DNA of 64,000 nt from Bradyrhizobium sp. LTSP885. Its GTDB lineage: Bacteria > Pseudomonadota > Alphaproteobacteria > Rhizobiales > Xanthobacteraceae. Positions 32,714 through 43,607 of this stretch are shown piece after piece. Position numbers and translations under genes: made by a program. The stretch is taken from the NCBI RefSeq assembly GCF_000938305.1, contig NZ_JYMT01000002.1, forward strand, positions 1 to 64,000. Reading direction: 5' to 3'. Below the pieces are notes generated by a model that did no database searches, was not told the origin of the DNA, and saw only the letters and a list, made by a program, of their open reading frames with translations. The first letter of the stretch is position 1; each line of letters starts with the position of its first letter.

Positions 32714-34642
32714 CTAGCGATCCTTGTTCGGTGAGCTCTCTAGAATTGAAGCAAGTCCCTTTCTACGGCGCTCGACGCGATCTTTCACTTCCTTTGTTAG
32801 CCTGGGAACTAGTTGGCCTTCCAACTGAAGAAACAGTCCCCAATGTGTCTCACAAAACCAACTGTGGTCTTCCGGCCGAAGTTCGACGTAAGGAAACGAG
32901 TCTTCAACGGTTAGTTCGCTTCCTGATTTTTCTCTCCAAGATGCAAATCGAGAGTCATCTCCGAGTACGCGACCGTCAACTATTCGACGCAGCATCTCGA
33001 GATCGGAAATGTACCCCCTCTCTTCTAGGCAATCATGGATCTCACGGAACACCCCGTAAGCTTGGTAAAGGGCATATCGGCCCTCCGTTAGGCGAGGTTT
33101 TCCGTTCGCCCCTTGTCTCGCTTTCCCGGTGCGGTTGAGCGCAAGCATTACGGAATCTGCTTCTTCATTGGCGTCGAGAACGAATGCACAAAAGGTAGGC
33201 CATCCTCCGAACACTGCGGCGTCAAACGATACGCAATCTTTTTGTGCGTCTATATCGCCGATGCGTTCTTCAAGGTCGACTAAGAATGGCAGTGCCCAAG
33301 CCTCTTCGAACTTCTCGCGGTTCATTTCGGCGACCATTCCGACAACATTATCAGATGTCGCGCGTTCAATCAGCCGCGGGAAGATGGTCGCAAATTCGTC
33401 CACTTTGATGCGGGATAAGAAGTATGCAGTAAAGTATTCTTGGAATGACCGATGACTGAAAGTGTACTCAAACCCATCCCGTATCAGCATGCAGACGCTT
33501 TCGGTGAGGTCACTTCGAAATAGCGTTTTTTCGACATCTATCTGAGACGATTCAATTGCCTGCTGTATAAAGCTCAACGTTTGATCGGATGTGAACGAAT
33601 TCGTTTTCCTCGCGTAGGTAATCATACAAAAATAGGCAAATAGGCGTTTGAAGTCGTCTAACGGCAATGACGTATGACGCTTCCTTTGGAATCCGGCCTT
33701 TGTCGCGTCATGCTTACCAAAGAGAGCCTCGAACGCATATTCGTAGAACAGGTGAATCTTGGTGGGCACTTCAGCAAACTGCTCAAGCGTGATCAGCATC
33801 ATTATTGTCAGAAGAGGATTCGTTAGAAACTGAACGTGTTCCTCGTATAATCCCTCGCCTAGCTTCCGCTTAAAGACACTCTTGGCGTCTGCGTCATACG
33901 GAATGTTATCGATTAGGAGTTCGACCTGTTGCTTTGTAAGGGGTTGAACCTCGAACACGTGAAATGTCTGCCACCTAGCGAACGTTTCGGCGGGGCGACT
34001 GGAGACAAAAATCCACGTATTGCGAAAGCGTGCTGCTAGTTCGTTTATCTCGGCTTCGCGTTCGATTCGCCTGTCGTGATTGATCTCGTCGACGCCGTCT
34101 AACATGAGGATGATGCGCCCTGTCTCTAGGGCGTACCGAAGTTGCTTGTCGGAGAACCCATCAATGTAGTCTGCAATTTTTAATTGAACATAATCTCGAA
34201 GAGATGTGCCGGAGTGTTCGTTTAGCTCTCGCAATTCTATCAGAATAGGAAGTCGTTCCGTCTGAACCTCAAGGAATTTTAGGTAAAGATAGCGCATCAA
34301 CATCGATTTTCCGGAGCCAGCGGCGGCTGAAAATAGCACGTTCCTATAGCTCTCGATCTCTATTAAGAAATCCTCGTCACGCGATATCGCTTTGGAGCGC
34401 GCCACATATAGATTCACATAAAGATCGGAAAACGGAATCGGCGTGCTGCTCGAGATGATCGTTTTGACGACTGCAAATCGTCTGAGATTCTCCTCAACAA
34501 AGCGAGAAAAACCCTTTCTAAAAACTACCTCCAACTTCGCTTTAGCCCGACTGGCAACGCCCATGGCGGGAGATGCAAATACTCCTGCTAACTTGGTGAT
34601 GAGCGGAGCAAGCTTCGTTATTGAAATAGCTTCAATAGCCAT
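32714..34642 (-). CDS. NACHT-family STAND NTPase, candidate anti-phage protein
   Basis: This 642-aa protein is probably a single-protein immune sensor of the NLR-like type. An N-terminal helical domain (residues 1 to about 95) is followed by a NACHT ATPase. Its Walker A is AAAGSGKS (106-113), with Ala instead of the first Gly; Walker B is ILMLDGVDEI (178-187), and the sensor SSRPAET follows. Further on, FSHRSFQEYFTAYFL marks the end of the NACHT module. About 190 C-terminal residues follow, without visible repeats, unlike long-repeat Avs sensors. No transmembrane or nuclease domain is seen. The base composition is visibly AT-richer than neighbours, which suggests transfer. ATG at 34642 is chosen because AAGAG lies seven bases ahead. 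It has no partner gene. Confidence 0.88.
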   Translation of the reverse strand: MAIEAISITKLAPLITKLAGVFASPAMGVASRAKAKLEVVFRKGFSRFVEENLRRFAVVKTIISSSTPIPFSDLYVNLYVARSKAISRDEDFLIEIESYRNVLFSAAAGSGKSMLMRYLYLKFLEVQTERLPILIELRELNEHSGTSLRDYVQLKIADYIDGFSDKQLRYALETGRIILMLDGVDEINHDRRIEREAEINELAARFRNTWIFVSSRPAETFARWQTFHVFEVQPLTKQQVELLIDNIPYDADAKSVFKRKLGEGLYEEHVQFLTNPLLTIMMLITLEQFAEVPTKIHLFYEYAFEALFGKHDATKAGFQRKRHTSLPLDDFKRLFAYFCMITYARKTNSFTSDQTLSFIQQAIESSQIDVEKTLFRSDLTESVCMLIRDGFEYTFSHRSFQEYFTAYFLSRIKVDEFATIFPRLIERATSDNVVGMVAEMNREKFEEAWALPFLVDLEERIGDIDAQKDCVSFDAAVFGGWPTFCAFVLDANEEADSVMLALNRTGKARQGANGKPRLTEGRYALYQAYGVFREIHDCLEERGYISDLEMLRRIVDGRVLGDDSRFASWREKSGSELTVEDSFPYVELRPEDHSWFCETHWGLFLQLEGQLVPRLTKEVKDRVERRRKGLASILESSPNKDR

Positions 34643-34694
34643 GATCATTCTCTTGAGCGGAATCTGGCTCGCGGCGATGAACTTCCTGCACAAT

Positions 34695-34706
34695 TGTCAT
34701 TTGACA
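34695..34706. promoter_or_regulatory. Small inverted repeat in the NACHT promoter region
   Basis: TGTCA-TT-TGACA forms a short inverted repeat about 50 bp upstream of the NACHT start. GTCATTT is repeated again at 34714. It could be an operator; evidence is slight. Confidence 0.3.
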
Positions 34707-34713
34707 TGACTTT

Positions 34714-34722
34714 GTCATTTCG
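34714..34722. repeat. 9-bp direct repeat GTCATTTCG, right copy
   Basis: It matches 32686-32694 exactly. See the left copy. Confidence 0.4.
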
Positions 34723-34748
34723 CGCTGGTGTTCGCAACCTAGACGTAC

Positions 34749-34770
34749 AAAGCCGGGCTGTCGCCCGGCT
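34749..34770 (-). terminator. Probable thiC terminator
   Basis: AGCCGGGC and GCCCGGCT form a perfect stem around TGTC. It lies 60 bp beyond the thiC stop on the minus strand. The T-run is short in both directions, so efficiency is uncertain. Confidence 0.6.
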
Positions 34771-34831
34771 CTTTGAATTTTTGATGCGCCCAGAGTCAAT
34801 CGCGGACACGACGATAGAAGGCGAGTCCCCC

Positions 34832-37017
<2,186 letters not shown>

Positions 37018-37087
37018 ATCGAGTATGTGGCGTCATCGAAGGTCATACATGACATTCTCTCAGGGTGACGGATAACGAGTATTTTCA

Positions 37088-37696
37088 TCACGCGGCCTCC
37101 ACGTTGAGGCCGAGCCATTGTTTGACCCGGGCATCAGGGTCGGCGTTCTGGGTCACATCGCTGACGACTGCGATCGAATCGGCGCCGGCGGCAAAAATCT
37201 CGGCCGCGTGCTCGAACTTGATGCCGCCGATTGCGACCAGCGGGATGCTGCCTACGCGCTTCTTCCATTCCGTGATCTTCGGAATGCCCTGCGGCGCGAA
37301 GCGCATCGATTTCAGCGTGGTCGGAAAAATTGGCCCGAGTGCGATGTAATCGGGCTTTGCGGCCAGCGCGATCGTGAGTTCGTCGTCATCATGGGTGGAG
37401 ATGCCGAGCGTCAGCTTGGCGTTGCGGATCTCCGCGAGATCGGCGTCGGCGAGGTCTTCCTGGCCGAGGTGTAGGTGCTCGGCGCCCGCGACGATGGCCG
37501 CGCGCCAGTAATCATTGACCACGAGTTTTGTCGCGGTGCCCTTCGTGATCGCCAGCGCGTCGGTGACGATCTGCAGCGCCTGGCCGTCGTCGAGCTCCTT
37601 GGCGCGCAGCTGGATGGTGCCGACGCCGAGCTTTGTCAGGCGTTCGACCCATTTGAGGCTGTCGACGACAGGATAGAATTGATCAGGATACGGCAT
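37088..37696 (-). CDS. thiE: Thiamine-phosphate synthase ThiE
   Basis: This 202-aa TIM-barrel enzyme joins HMP pyrophosphate and thiazole phosphate to make thiamine phosphate. Family motifs: [10 protein letters not shown] at the start, [35 protein letters not shown], and [14 protein letters not shown]. The start ATG at 37696 overlaps the end of thiG by 14 bp, showing translational coupling. Confidence 0.95.
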   Translation of the reverse strand: MPYPDQFYPVVDSLKWVERLTKLGVGTIQLRAKELDDGQALQIVTDALAITKGTATKLVVNDYWRAAIVAGAEHLHLGQEDLADADLAEIRNAKLTLGISTHDDDELTIALAAKPDYIALGPIFPTTLKSMRFAPQGIPKITEWKKRVGSIPLVAIGGIKFEHAAEIFAAGADSIAVVSDVTQNADPDARVKQWLGLNVEAA

Positions 37697-38465
37697 GCCA
37701 GAACGGGGTCCCAACAACAGGGGTGGACGGGGAGGCGAAGTCGCGGGCGTCCATCAGCCCGGCTTCAAAAGCGGTGCGGCCGGCCTCGACGCCGAGGCGG
37801 AACGCGTTGGCCATCGCAACGGGATCGGCGGCTTTTGCGATGGCGGTGTTGAGCAGCACGGCGTCGTAGCCGAGTTCGAGCGCTTCGGCGGCATGCGACG
37901 GCGCGCCAATGCCGGCGTCGACCACCAGCGTGATGTCGGGCAGCCGATCGCGCAGCAGTTTTAGTGCATCACGGTTGATGATGCCCTTTGCGCTGCCGAT
38001 CGGTGCGGCCCACGGCATCACCACCTTACAGCCGGCATCGACCAGCCGCGTCGCGACCGAGAGGTCCTCGGTGCAATAGGGGAATACTTCAAAACCGTCC
38101 TTGATCAGGATGGTCGCGGCTTCGACCAGGCCGACCACGTCGGGCTGCAGCGTGTCGTTGTCGGCAATCACTTCGAGCTTGATCCAGGAGGTGTCGAACA
38201 ATTCGCGTGCCAGCTTTGCGGTGGTCACCGCCTCCTTGACGCTGCGGCAGCCCGCCGTGTTCGGCAGCACGGTGACGCCGAGCTCGCGGATCAGCGACCA
38301 GAACGCATCGCCGGTCTTGCCGCCCGCCGCCTCGCGCCGCAGCGACACGGTGACGATGCCGGCGCCGGAGGCGCGGATCGCGCTCTGCATGATCGCGGGC
38401 GAGGGGTAGAGCGCTGTGCCGACCAGCAGGCGCGAGGTGAAGGATTTGCCGTAGAAGGTCACCAT
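37683..38465 (-). CDS. thiG: Thiazole synthase ThiG
   Basis: This 260-aa enzyme makes the thiazole ring from deoxyxylulose phosphate, dehydroglycine and ThiS thiocarboxylate. The catalytic Lys is in [16 protein letters not shown], and the barrel motifs [13 protein letters not shown] and [33 protein letters not shown] are present. A repeat-filled gap of 174 bp separates it from thiS upstream; it overlaps thiE downstream. Confidence 0.96.
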   Translation of the reverse strand: MVTFYGKSFTSRLLVGTALYPSPAIMQSAIRASGAGIVTVSLRREAAGGKTGDAFWSLIRELGVTVLPNTAGCRSVKEAVTTAKLARELFDTSWIKLEVIADNDTLQPDVVGLVEAATILIKDGFEVFPYCTEDLSVATRLVDAGCKVVMPWAAPIGSAKGIINRDALKLLRDRLPDITLVVDAGIGAPSHAAEALELGYDAVLLNTAIAKAADPVAMANAFRLGVEAGRTAFEAGLMDARDFASPSTPVVGTPFWHAVS

Positions 38466-38491
38466 GTCCGAGGTGTCTCCTCAAATGTAGC

Positions 38492-38609
38492 CGTCGTCCC
38501 TGCGAAAGCAGGGACCCATACGCCGCGGCCTCTCCTTGGGGCACGCGGGGCGACGTTCTTCGTCAAATGGCCGGTCGTGGTTATGGGTCCCTGCTTTCGC
38601 AGGGACGAC
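38492..38609. repeat. Palindromic intergenic repeat, type CGTCCCTGCG
   Basis: Arms CGTCGTCCCTGCGAAAGCAG and CTGCTTTCGCAGGGACGACG are perfect inverted copies. It lies inside the thi operon, between thiS and thiG, so the operon transcript carries this hairpin. Confidence 0.9.
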
Positions 38610-38639
38610 GTGGGGAAAGTTCGTGCGCTGTTAGTCACA

Positions 38640-38837
38640 TCACCCTCCCTGCCGCGGCGTGATGATCTCGATCTCGTCGCCGGCGTTCAGCGCGGTCGCA
38701 GCCCAGCGGCTCTTCGGCACCACGTCGTAATTCACCGCGATCGCGAAATGCGTGCCTTCGTAGTCGAGCTCGCTGAGCAGCGTGTCGACGTGGGAAGCTG
38801 CGATGTCGCGCTGCTCGCCATTCACGATCACGCGCAT
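38640..38837 (-). CDS. thiS: Sulfur carrier protein ThiS
   Basis: This 65-aa ubiquitin-like protein ends in Gly-Gly (IEIITPRQGG), the site of adenylation and thiocarboxylation. MRVIVNGEQRDI is the usual start. It overlaps thiO by 10 bp. No thiF gene is in the window, so activation must come from elsewhere. Confidence 0.96.
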   Translation of the reverse strand: MRVIVNGEQRDIAASHVDTLLSELDYEGTHFAIAVNYDVVPKSRWAATALNAGDEIEIITPRQGG

Positions 38838-39841
38838 TGCATCACCTCGTTGTCGATCTCGCCGCGCGCGACAAAGCTAAGCGTCAGCTCGGCCAGCGCC
38901 GGCGCCAGCAGGAAGCCGTGGCGGTAGAGCCCGTTGATGCTGATCTGATCCTTGTCGATCGCAATCTTCGGCAGATTGTCGGGGAAGGCGGGCCTAAGCC
39001 CCGAGCCGAATTCGACGATCCGCGCCTCGGCAAAGGCCGGATGCACGGCGTAGGCGGCGCCGAGCAGCTCCAGCGCCGAGCGCACGCTGACGCCTCGATC
39101 CTCGGCCTCGATCGAGGTCGCGCCCAGCATGAAGCGGCCATCGCCGCGCGGGATCACGTAGAGCGGCCAGCGCGGATGGATCAGCCGCACCGGGCGCGAC
39201 AGCTCGACCTCCGCGGTCTCGATCACGATCATCTCGCCCTTGACGCCGCGCAACGAAGGCGCGCGGTCGCGTGCGGCGAGGCCGCGGCAATCGATCACGA
39301 GGCCGTCGAGATCATCGGCCGCGACGTCGCTGTTGAAGGTGACGGTGCCGCCGGCCTTCGCGATTGCGGCATGGAGCTGCGGCAGCACGCGGCGCGGCTC
39401 GACATGGCCCTCGTCGGGATAGAACAGGGCGTCACGGAAGCGGCCCTCGAGCGACGGCTCGAGGTCGCTGACGCCTTCGGCGTCGAGCCTGCGATGGCCG
39501 GTGGTGAGGCGCGCAAAGCGCTCGAAATCGGCGCGGTCGCGCGGATGCGCCACCACCAGCGAGCCGTTGAACGGGGTTTGCGGAAAATGCTCGCGCCACA
39601 GTGCGAGCGAGCGGATGCCGAGTCGCGAGATCACGGGCTCGGAGGCTTCAGCCTCGCACCACGGCGCCAGCATGCCGCCGGCCCAGTGGCTGGTGGCATC
39701 AGTCATCGCGGCGTCACTGCGCTCGTGCAAAGTGACCGCGTGTCCTGCTTGCGCGAACAACAGCGCTTGCCAGGCACCGGCAACGCCTGCGCCGATAATC
39801 GAGACGGGGGAATCCCCCCGCGGTCGTAACGTCTGATACAT
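38828..39841 (-). CDS. thiO: Glycine oxidase ThiO
   Basis: This 337-aa FAD enzyme oxidises glycine to dehydroglycine for the thiazole ring. The FAD motif GAGVAGAWQALLFAQAGHAV is N-terminal. RGVKGEMIVIET and the C-terminal GLYRHGFLLAPALAELT, with its His, are typical. It is the first gene after the TPP riboswitch (start codon 3 bp from its edge region) and overlaps thiS, so it heads the operon. Confidence 0.94.
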   Translation of the reverse strand: MYQTLRPRGDSPVSIIGAGVAGAWQALLFAQAGHAVTLHERSDAAMTDATSHWAGGMLAPWCEAEASEPVISRLGIRSLALWREHFPQTPFNGSLVVAHPRDRADFERFARLTTGHRRLDAEGVSDLEPSLEGRFRDALFYPDEGHVEPRRVLPQLHAAIAKAGGTVTFNSDVAADDLDGLVIDCRGLAARDRAPSLRGVKGEMIVIETAEVELSRPVRLIHPRWPLYVIPRGDGRFMLGATSIEAEDRGVSVRSALELLGAAYAVHPAFAEARIVEFGSGLRPAFPDNLPKIAIDKDQISINGLYRHGFLLAPALAELTLSFVARGEIDNEVMQCA

Positions 39842-39846
39842 CCCTG

Positions 39847-39963
39847 TCCCTTCGCCGGCATGACCCGGATCAGGTTCAAAGGGTCACCGCGGTCCCGGGC
39901 TGATCGCCATCTCTGGCTAAGCCCAAGCTTGCGGTATCTCAGCTCCTCCTTCGGAGCACCCCT
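39847..39963 (-). promoter_or_regulatory. TPP riboswitch (THI element)
   Basis: Read on the minus strand the element opens with AGGGGTGCTCC, carries CTGAGA (39937-39942) followed by TACCGC, and closes with ACCTGATCCGGGTCATGCCGG and the paired GAAGGGA. These are the conserved P2-J3/2 and P4-P5 cores. It ends 5 bp before the thiO start, so it most likely blocks translation initiation when thiamine pyrophosphate is bound. Confidence 0.96.
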
Positions 39964-40056
39964 CGGAACGCCTCTAATGTAAGCCGATGGGTGGGAGTGT
40001 CAACGCGTTATGCCAGGGGACCCCGCGCCTGTGACGCAACACAGCTGTCTTGGCAG

Positions 40057-40581
40057 CTATTTTGAGGCCTGTTCCGGCTTCGCGTCGGCGGTATCGGTCG
40101 TGTGCTGCTCCTGCTTGGCGAGTTCCTTCGGCGGGGCACTCTCGCCGACCTGCTTCGCCTCCTTGAGGTGCTCGATGCGCTGGTGCTTTGCGGCGTAGTA
40201 ATATCCGCCCGCGAAATAACGCACGGCTTGATCGAAATCACCTTTGGCAGCGCGATAGGCGCCGGCGAGGTATTTGATGCCGTAGGTGAGGTTGGTCTCG
40301 GCGTCACGCAGGCCTTCGGCGGTACCGGTGTAGCCGAGGCCGCGGGCGGTCGCGAGCTTGATCTGCATCATCCCGATGGCGCCGCCGCGCCCGATCAGCC
40401 GCGGCTGGTACTTGCTCTCGCGCACGATGACGCGATGCACCAGCTCTTCCGGCACCAGGTTGGCCTTGGCGTGGGCCGCCACGACAGCCTCATACTGGGC
40501 GCGGGATTGCGCCTGCGCGCTGCTGCAAAACGCCAGCAGCGCTGTCGCGGTGAGCCAGGCAAGGGCTTGAAGGGTCTTCAT
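40057..40581 (-). CDS. Small soluble lytic transglycosylase (SLT domain)
   Basis: This 174-aa protein has a signal peptide (LAWLTATALLAFCSSAQAQ). The SLT/lysozyme-like domain has catalytic Glu in VIVRESKYQP, and GAIGMMQI follows as in SLT-family enzymes. The C-terminal 50 residues are charged and low complexity (KEAKQVGESAPPKELAKQEQ). Length is much shorter than Slt70; such small enzymes often serve local wall opening. It lies upstream of no secretion genes. Confidence 0.9.
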   Translation of the reverse strand: MKTLQALAWLTATALLAFCSSAQAQSRAQYEAVVAAHAKANLVPEELVHRVIVRESKYQPRLIGRGGAIGMMQIKLATARGLGYTGTAEGLRDAETNLTYGIKYLAGAYRAAKGDFDQAVRYFAGGYYYAAKHQRIEHLKEAKQVGESAPPKELAKQEQHTTDTADAKPEQASK

Positions 40582-40897
40582 GTCGGATCGCTTGAGGCCG
40601 TTCACAATGTGTCAGGTTCTGCGTCCTCAATGGTACGGCGAGCGGGCAGGAATGTGGCAAAACCTCCGCACGACCAGAGGTATTGGAGTCCATCGTTCAC
40701 CCTGCCGTCCGTGACGGGGACCGACGCCGACAAGATGCTTCAAATTGTCGGAGCCGATTTTGCCGCACGCTGCGGGTTGCAGATTGTCGTGCAAACGACT
40801 CAACCGAGTTGTAGAATGCGTGATAACAGCGTGCGCTTTGAGTCAGCCTATCTGTCCATTCAGCAGCACCAGAGAAAACGCCTTAGGGAGATGCGCC

Positions 40898-41122
40898 ATG
40901 ACTCGTCAAGATATGACTCGTCAAGATTTGGCCCGTCAGGACTCCGGCACTTCACCTCGCGAAAATCCCTGCGCGCAATGCGGCAAGCCGATCCTGCGCC
41001 CGGACTGGGTCGAGCACGGCGAAGGCCGCACCATTTATCTGTGGAATTGCCGCGCCTGCAATTATCGTTTCGAAGCGATCGCGATCTACGACCACGCGCA
41101 GCTGACGCCGCTCGCGGCGTAA
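40898..41122 (+). CDS. Small zinc-ribbon-like protein with repeated start
   Basis: This 74-aa protein has two Cys pairs, CAQC and CRAC, spaced by 23 residues, which should bind zinc. The N-terminus is a 15-bp tandem repeat, giving MTRQD, MTRQD and a third copy LARQD. AGGGAG lies eight bases before the first ATG. Function is unknown; it may be a nucleic-acid- or protein-binding factor. Confidence 0.78.
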   Translation: MTRQDMTRQDLARQDSGTSPRENPCAQCGKPILRPDWVEHGEGRTIYLWNCRACNYRFEAIAIYDHAQLTPLAA

Positions 41123-41132
41123 AGTTGCCTGA

Positions 41133-42488
41133 TCAGGCCGCCGATCGCTGGGCCTGCTGTTGACGCACCGGCAACTGAATCCGGACCACCAGGCCATGCG
41201 GCTGCCGGTCGTGCAGCGACAGCGTGCCGCCATGCGCGAGCACGATGGCGTTGGCGATCGACAATCCCAGGCCAAAGCCCTCGGCCTCGTTCATGTTGCG
41301 CGCGTCGTCGCCGCGCACGAACGGCTCCAGCACATTGGTCTTGTGCGCGTCCGAGATGCCCGGGCCGTCGTCCTCGACGTCGATGATGAGGCTGTCCGGC
41401 TTGACGTCGAGATGGACGGTGGCCTGTCCGCCGAAGCGCACCGCATTCTCGACCAGATTGGTGATGCTGCGATGCAGGTCGCCGGGCCGCGCCGTTGCCA
41501 TCGCGTGCTGCGGGCCCTCGTAAGTGACCTTGTGCCCCATATCGGCGAACTGGTCGGTGACCAGATGCAGCGTGCTCGCGATGTCGACCAGCGTCATCTC
41601 CTCGAGCTTGCGGTCGTTGCGCAGGAACGACAGCACCGATTCCAGCATCGAGCGCATCTGGTCGAGATCGCGCAGCATGCGGTGGCGATGGGTCTCGTCC
41701 TCGATGAATTCCGCGCGCAGCCGCATCCGCGTGATCGGCGTCCGCAGATCGTGGCTGATCGCGGCCAGCATCTTGGTGCGATCGTCGATCAGGCCGGTGA
41801 TGCGCTCGCGCATCCGATTCAGCGCCTTGGCGAGCAAACGGATCTCCTCCGGGCCGCGCTCGGGCAGTGGCGCTGCGGCGCCGCTCAGGCTGAAGGTCTC
41901 GGCGGCCTTGACGAAGGACGACAGCGGCGCCGTCAGCGCCCAGGCCGCCCACAGGCCGAGCAGGGTGACGCTGATGACGGCGAACAGCACCGTCATCATC
42001 CAGGGCCCGCCCCAGAACGGCCGCATGCGCTGATCCGGCATCAGATCGGCTGATATCATCTCGCCATCAGGCAGTCGGATGCCGACGCGTCGGACCTCGC
42101 CGTCATGCGACGCAGCACCGGCCTCGTGCGGCAGCAGGAAGACGCGATAGCCGGCCCCGAGACGGCGCAGCGCGTGCAGGCTCGGCGCGTCCGGTTCGGT
42201 CAGCGTGCCTGCATCGGCCGGCAGGTCGCCGATCGCGAGCTGCGGGAAGGCGCGCGCGATGTCGTCCTTCAGCCGCGGCCGCTCCGCTGCCGGGGCATGC
42301 CCGAGCAATTGCGCGGCGGCGGCGAGCTGGGTGTGCCAGCGATCCGACGGCTGGGGCTGGTCGGGGCGGTGGATCAGGAAGCTCGCGGTGAAGATGAGAT
42401 GCAGCGTAACGATCGACACGACCACCAGGGCTGCGATCTGTGCGCCGATCCCCCGCAGACTCAGCACGCGCAGGAGTTTCATCTTCAA
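41133..42488 (-). CDS. Sensor histidine kinase (EnvZ-like)
   Basis: This 451-aa membrane kinase has a first helix at about residues 15-36, a periplasmic sensor of about 125 residues, a second helix at 163-185, and a HAMP region. The HisKA box is AAISHDLRTPIT with phospho-acceptor His at residue 246. The HATPase lobe shows N box NLVENAVRFG, DDGPGISD and GFGLGLSIA. It is paired with the OmpR-type regulator 13 bp upstream, its partner. The ligand is unknown. Confidence 0.93.
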   Translation of the reverse strand: MKMKLLRVLSLRGIGAQIAALVVVSIVTLHLIFTASFLIHRPDQPQPSDRWHTQLAAAAQLLGHAPAAERPRLKDDIARAFPQLAIGDLPADAGTLTEPDAPSLHALRRLGAGYRVFLLPHEAGAASHDGEVRRVGIRLPDGEMISADLMPDQRMRPFWGGPWMMTVLFAVISVTLLGLWAAWALTAPLSSFVKAAETFSLSGAAAPLPERGPEEIRLLAKALNRMRERITGLIDDRTKMLAAISHDLRTPITRMRLRAEFIEDETHRHRMLRDLDQMRSMLESVLSFLRNDRKLEEMTLVDIASTLHLVTDQFADMGHKVTYEGPQHAMATARPGDLHRSITNLVENAVRFGGQATVHLDVKPDSLIIDVEDDGPGISDAHKTNVLEPFVRGDDARNMNEAEGFGLGLSIANAIVLAHGGTLSLHDRQPHGLVVRIQLPVRQQQAQRSAA

Positions 42489-42501
42489 GTGCGTTTCATG
42501 G

Positions 42502-43239
42502 TCAGTTGGCCGTGGTTGCGACCGCCTCCACCCTCGGGGTGAACATATAGCCGCCGGAGCGCACCGTCTTGATCATGGTGGCCTCCTGCGGATCGGGCTC
42601 GATCTTGCGGCGGATGCGGCTGACCAGCACGTCGATCGAGCGCTCGAACGAGCCGGCGCTGCGGCCCTGCGTCAGGTCGAGCAGGCTGTCGCGCGACAGC
42701 ACGCGGCCGGGCCGCTCGCAGAAGGTCCGCAACAGGTCGAATTCGGCACTGGTCATGGCGACCCGCGCGCCTTCAGGATTGCGCAGCTCGCGCAGACGGA
42801 TGTCGATGCGCCAGCCGAGGAACGACAGCGTGGTCGCGCCCTCGATCGCGCTGGCGTTGCGGGCGGCAGCCTGCCGGCGCAGCACCGCGTTGATCCGCGC
42901 CAGCAGCTCACGCGGGTTGAACGGTTTGGCCAGATAATCATCGGCGCCCATCTCGAGGCCCAGGATGCGGTCGACGTCCTCGCCGCGCGCGGTCAGCATG
43001 ATGATCGGGGTCTGCGATTCCGCTCGCACCTTGCGGCACAGGCTCAGCCCGTCCTCGCCCGGCAGCATGACGTCGAGGATCAGAAGATCCACCCGGTGGT
43101 CGGCCATCGCCCGGGCCATCTCGCGGCCGTCGGAGGCGGTGGTGACGTTGCAGGAATTGGTGCGGAGATACTTTGCGATGAGGGCCCGCGTTTCGCGGTC
43201 GTCCTCGACGACAAGGATATTGGGCGCTGCCTGGGTCAT
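42502..43239 (-). CDS. OmpR-family response regulator
   Basis: This 245-aa regulator has a receiver domain with the phospho-Asp at residue 56 (LLILDVMLPGEDG) and a winged-helix DNA-binding domain (LRELRNPEGARVAMTSAEFDLLRTF, RSAGSFERSIDVLVSRIRRKIE). It is the first gene of a two-gene operon with the kinase. It resembles the OmpR/EnvZ subgroup common in rhizobia; targets are unknown. Confidence 0.95.
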   Translation of the reverse strand: MTQAAPNILVVEDDRETRALIAKYLRTNSCNVTTASDGREMARAMADHRVDLLILDVMLPGEDGLSLCRKVRAESQTPIIMLTARGEDVDRILGLEMGADDYLAKPFNPRELLARINAVLRRQAAARNASAIEGATTLSFLGWRIDIRLRELRNPEGARVAMTSAEFDLLRTFCERPGRVLSRDSLLDLTQGRSAGSFERSIDVLVSRIRRKIEPDPQEATMIKTVRSGGYMFTPRVEAVATTAN

Positions 43240-43607
43240 ACCGAGTCTTGTGTCCGTGATTCGGGGAGAGCGGCTGAGGATTTTTGTTTCAGTATGTTTC
43301 TAACTGTTGCCTGGCACGGCACCTGCGAATTAACAGGTCGCCGGGGTCCTGAAAAGTTATCGTTCTGTCATCCAGCCTAATGCACTGAAATATCGACAGG
43401 ATTCTCAAGGCTTTGGATCACCTCCGCTGCGGTGGCCAGATCGGCGGCCGCGACAGCACCGACCGAAGGGGTGGCGTCCCCGTTTGCAGGTTCCAGCGCC
43501 GGCTCCGCATCAACCACGTTCTGAAAGGGAACAATGGCTGCCGCATGACGACGGAACCCGCGCCGCTGACGCTGCGTTGATTCAGTCTTTCAGGGATGGA
43601 GGGTGAG
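43240..43607. other. Intergenic region between the response regulator and PRC-barrel genes
   Basis: These 368 bp lie between divergent genes. I see no convincing gene. A GC-rich part around 43420-43500 has short inverted stretches but no clear repeat family. Promoters for both neighbours must be here. Confidence 0.4.

Noticed and set aside
32714..34642. Avs-type anti-phage protein
   Set aside because: Length is too short and no C-terminal repeat sensor or N-terminal nuclease domain is seen, so it is called NACHT-type only.
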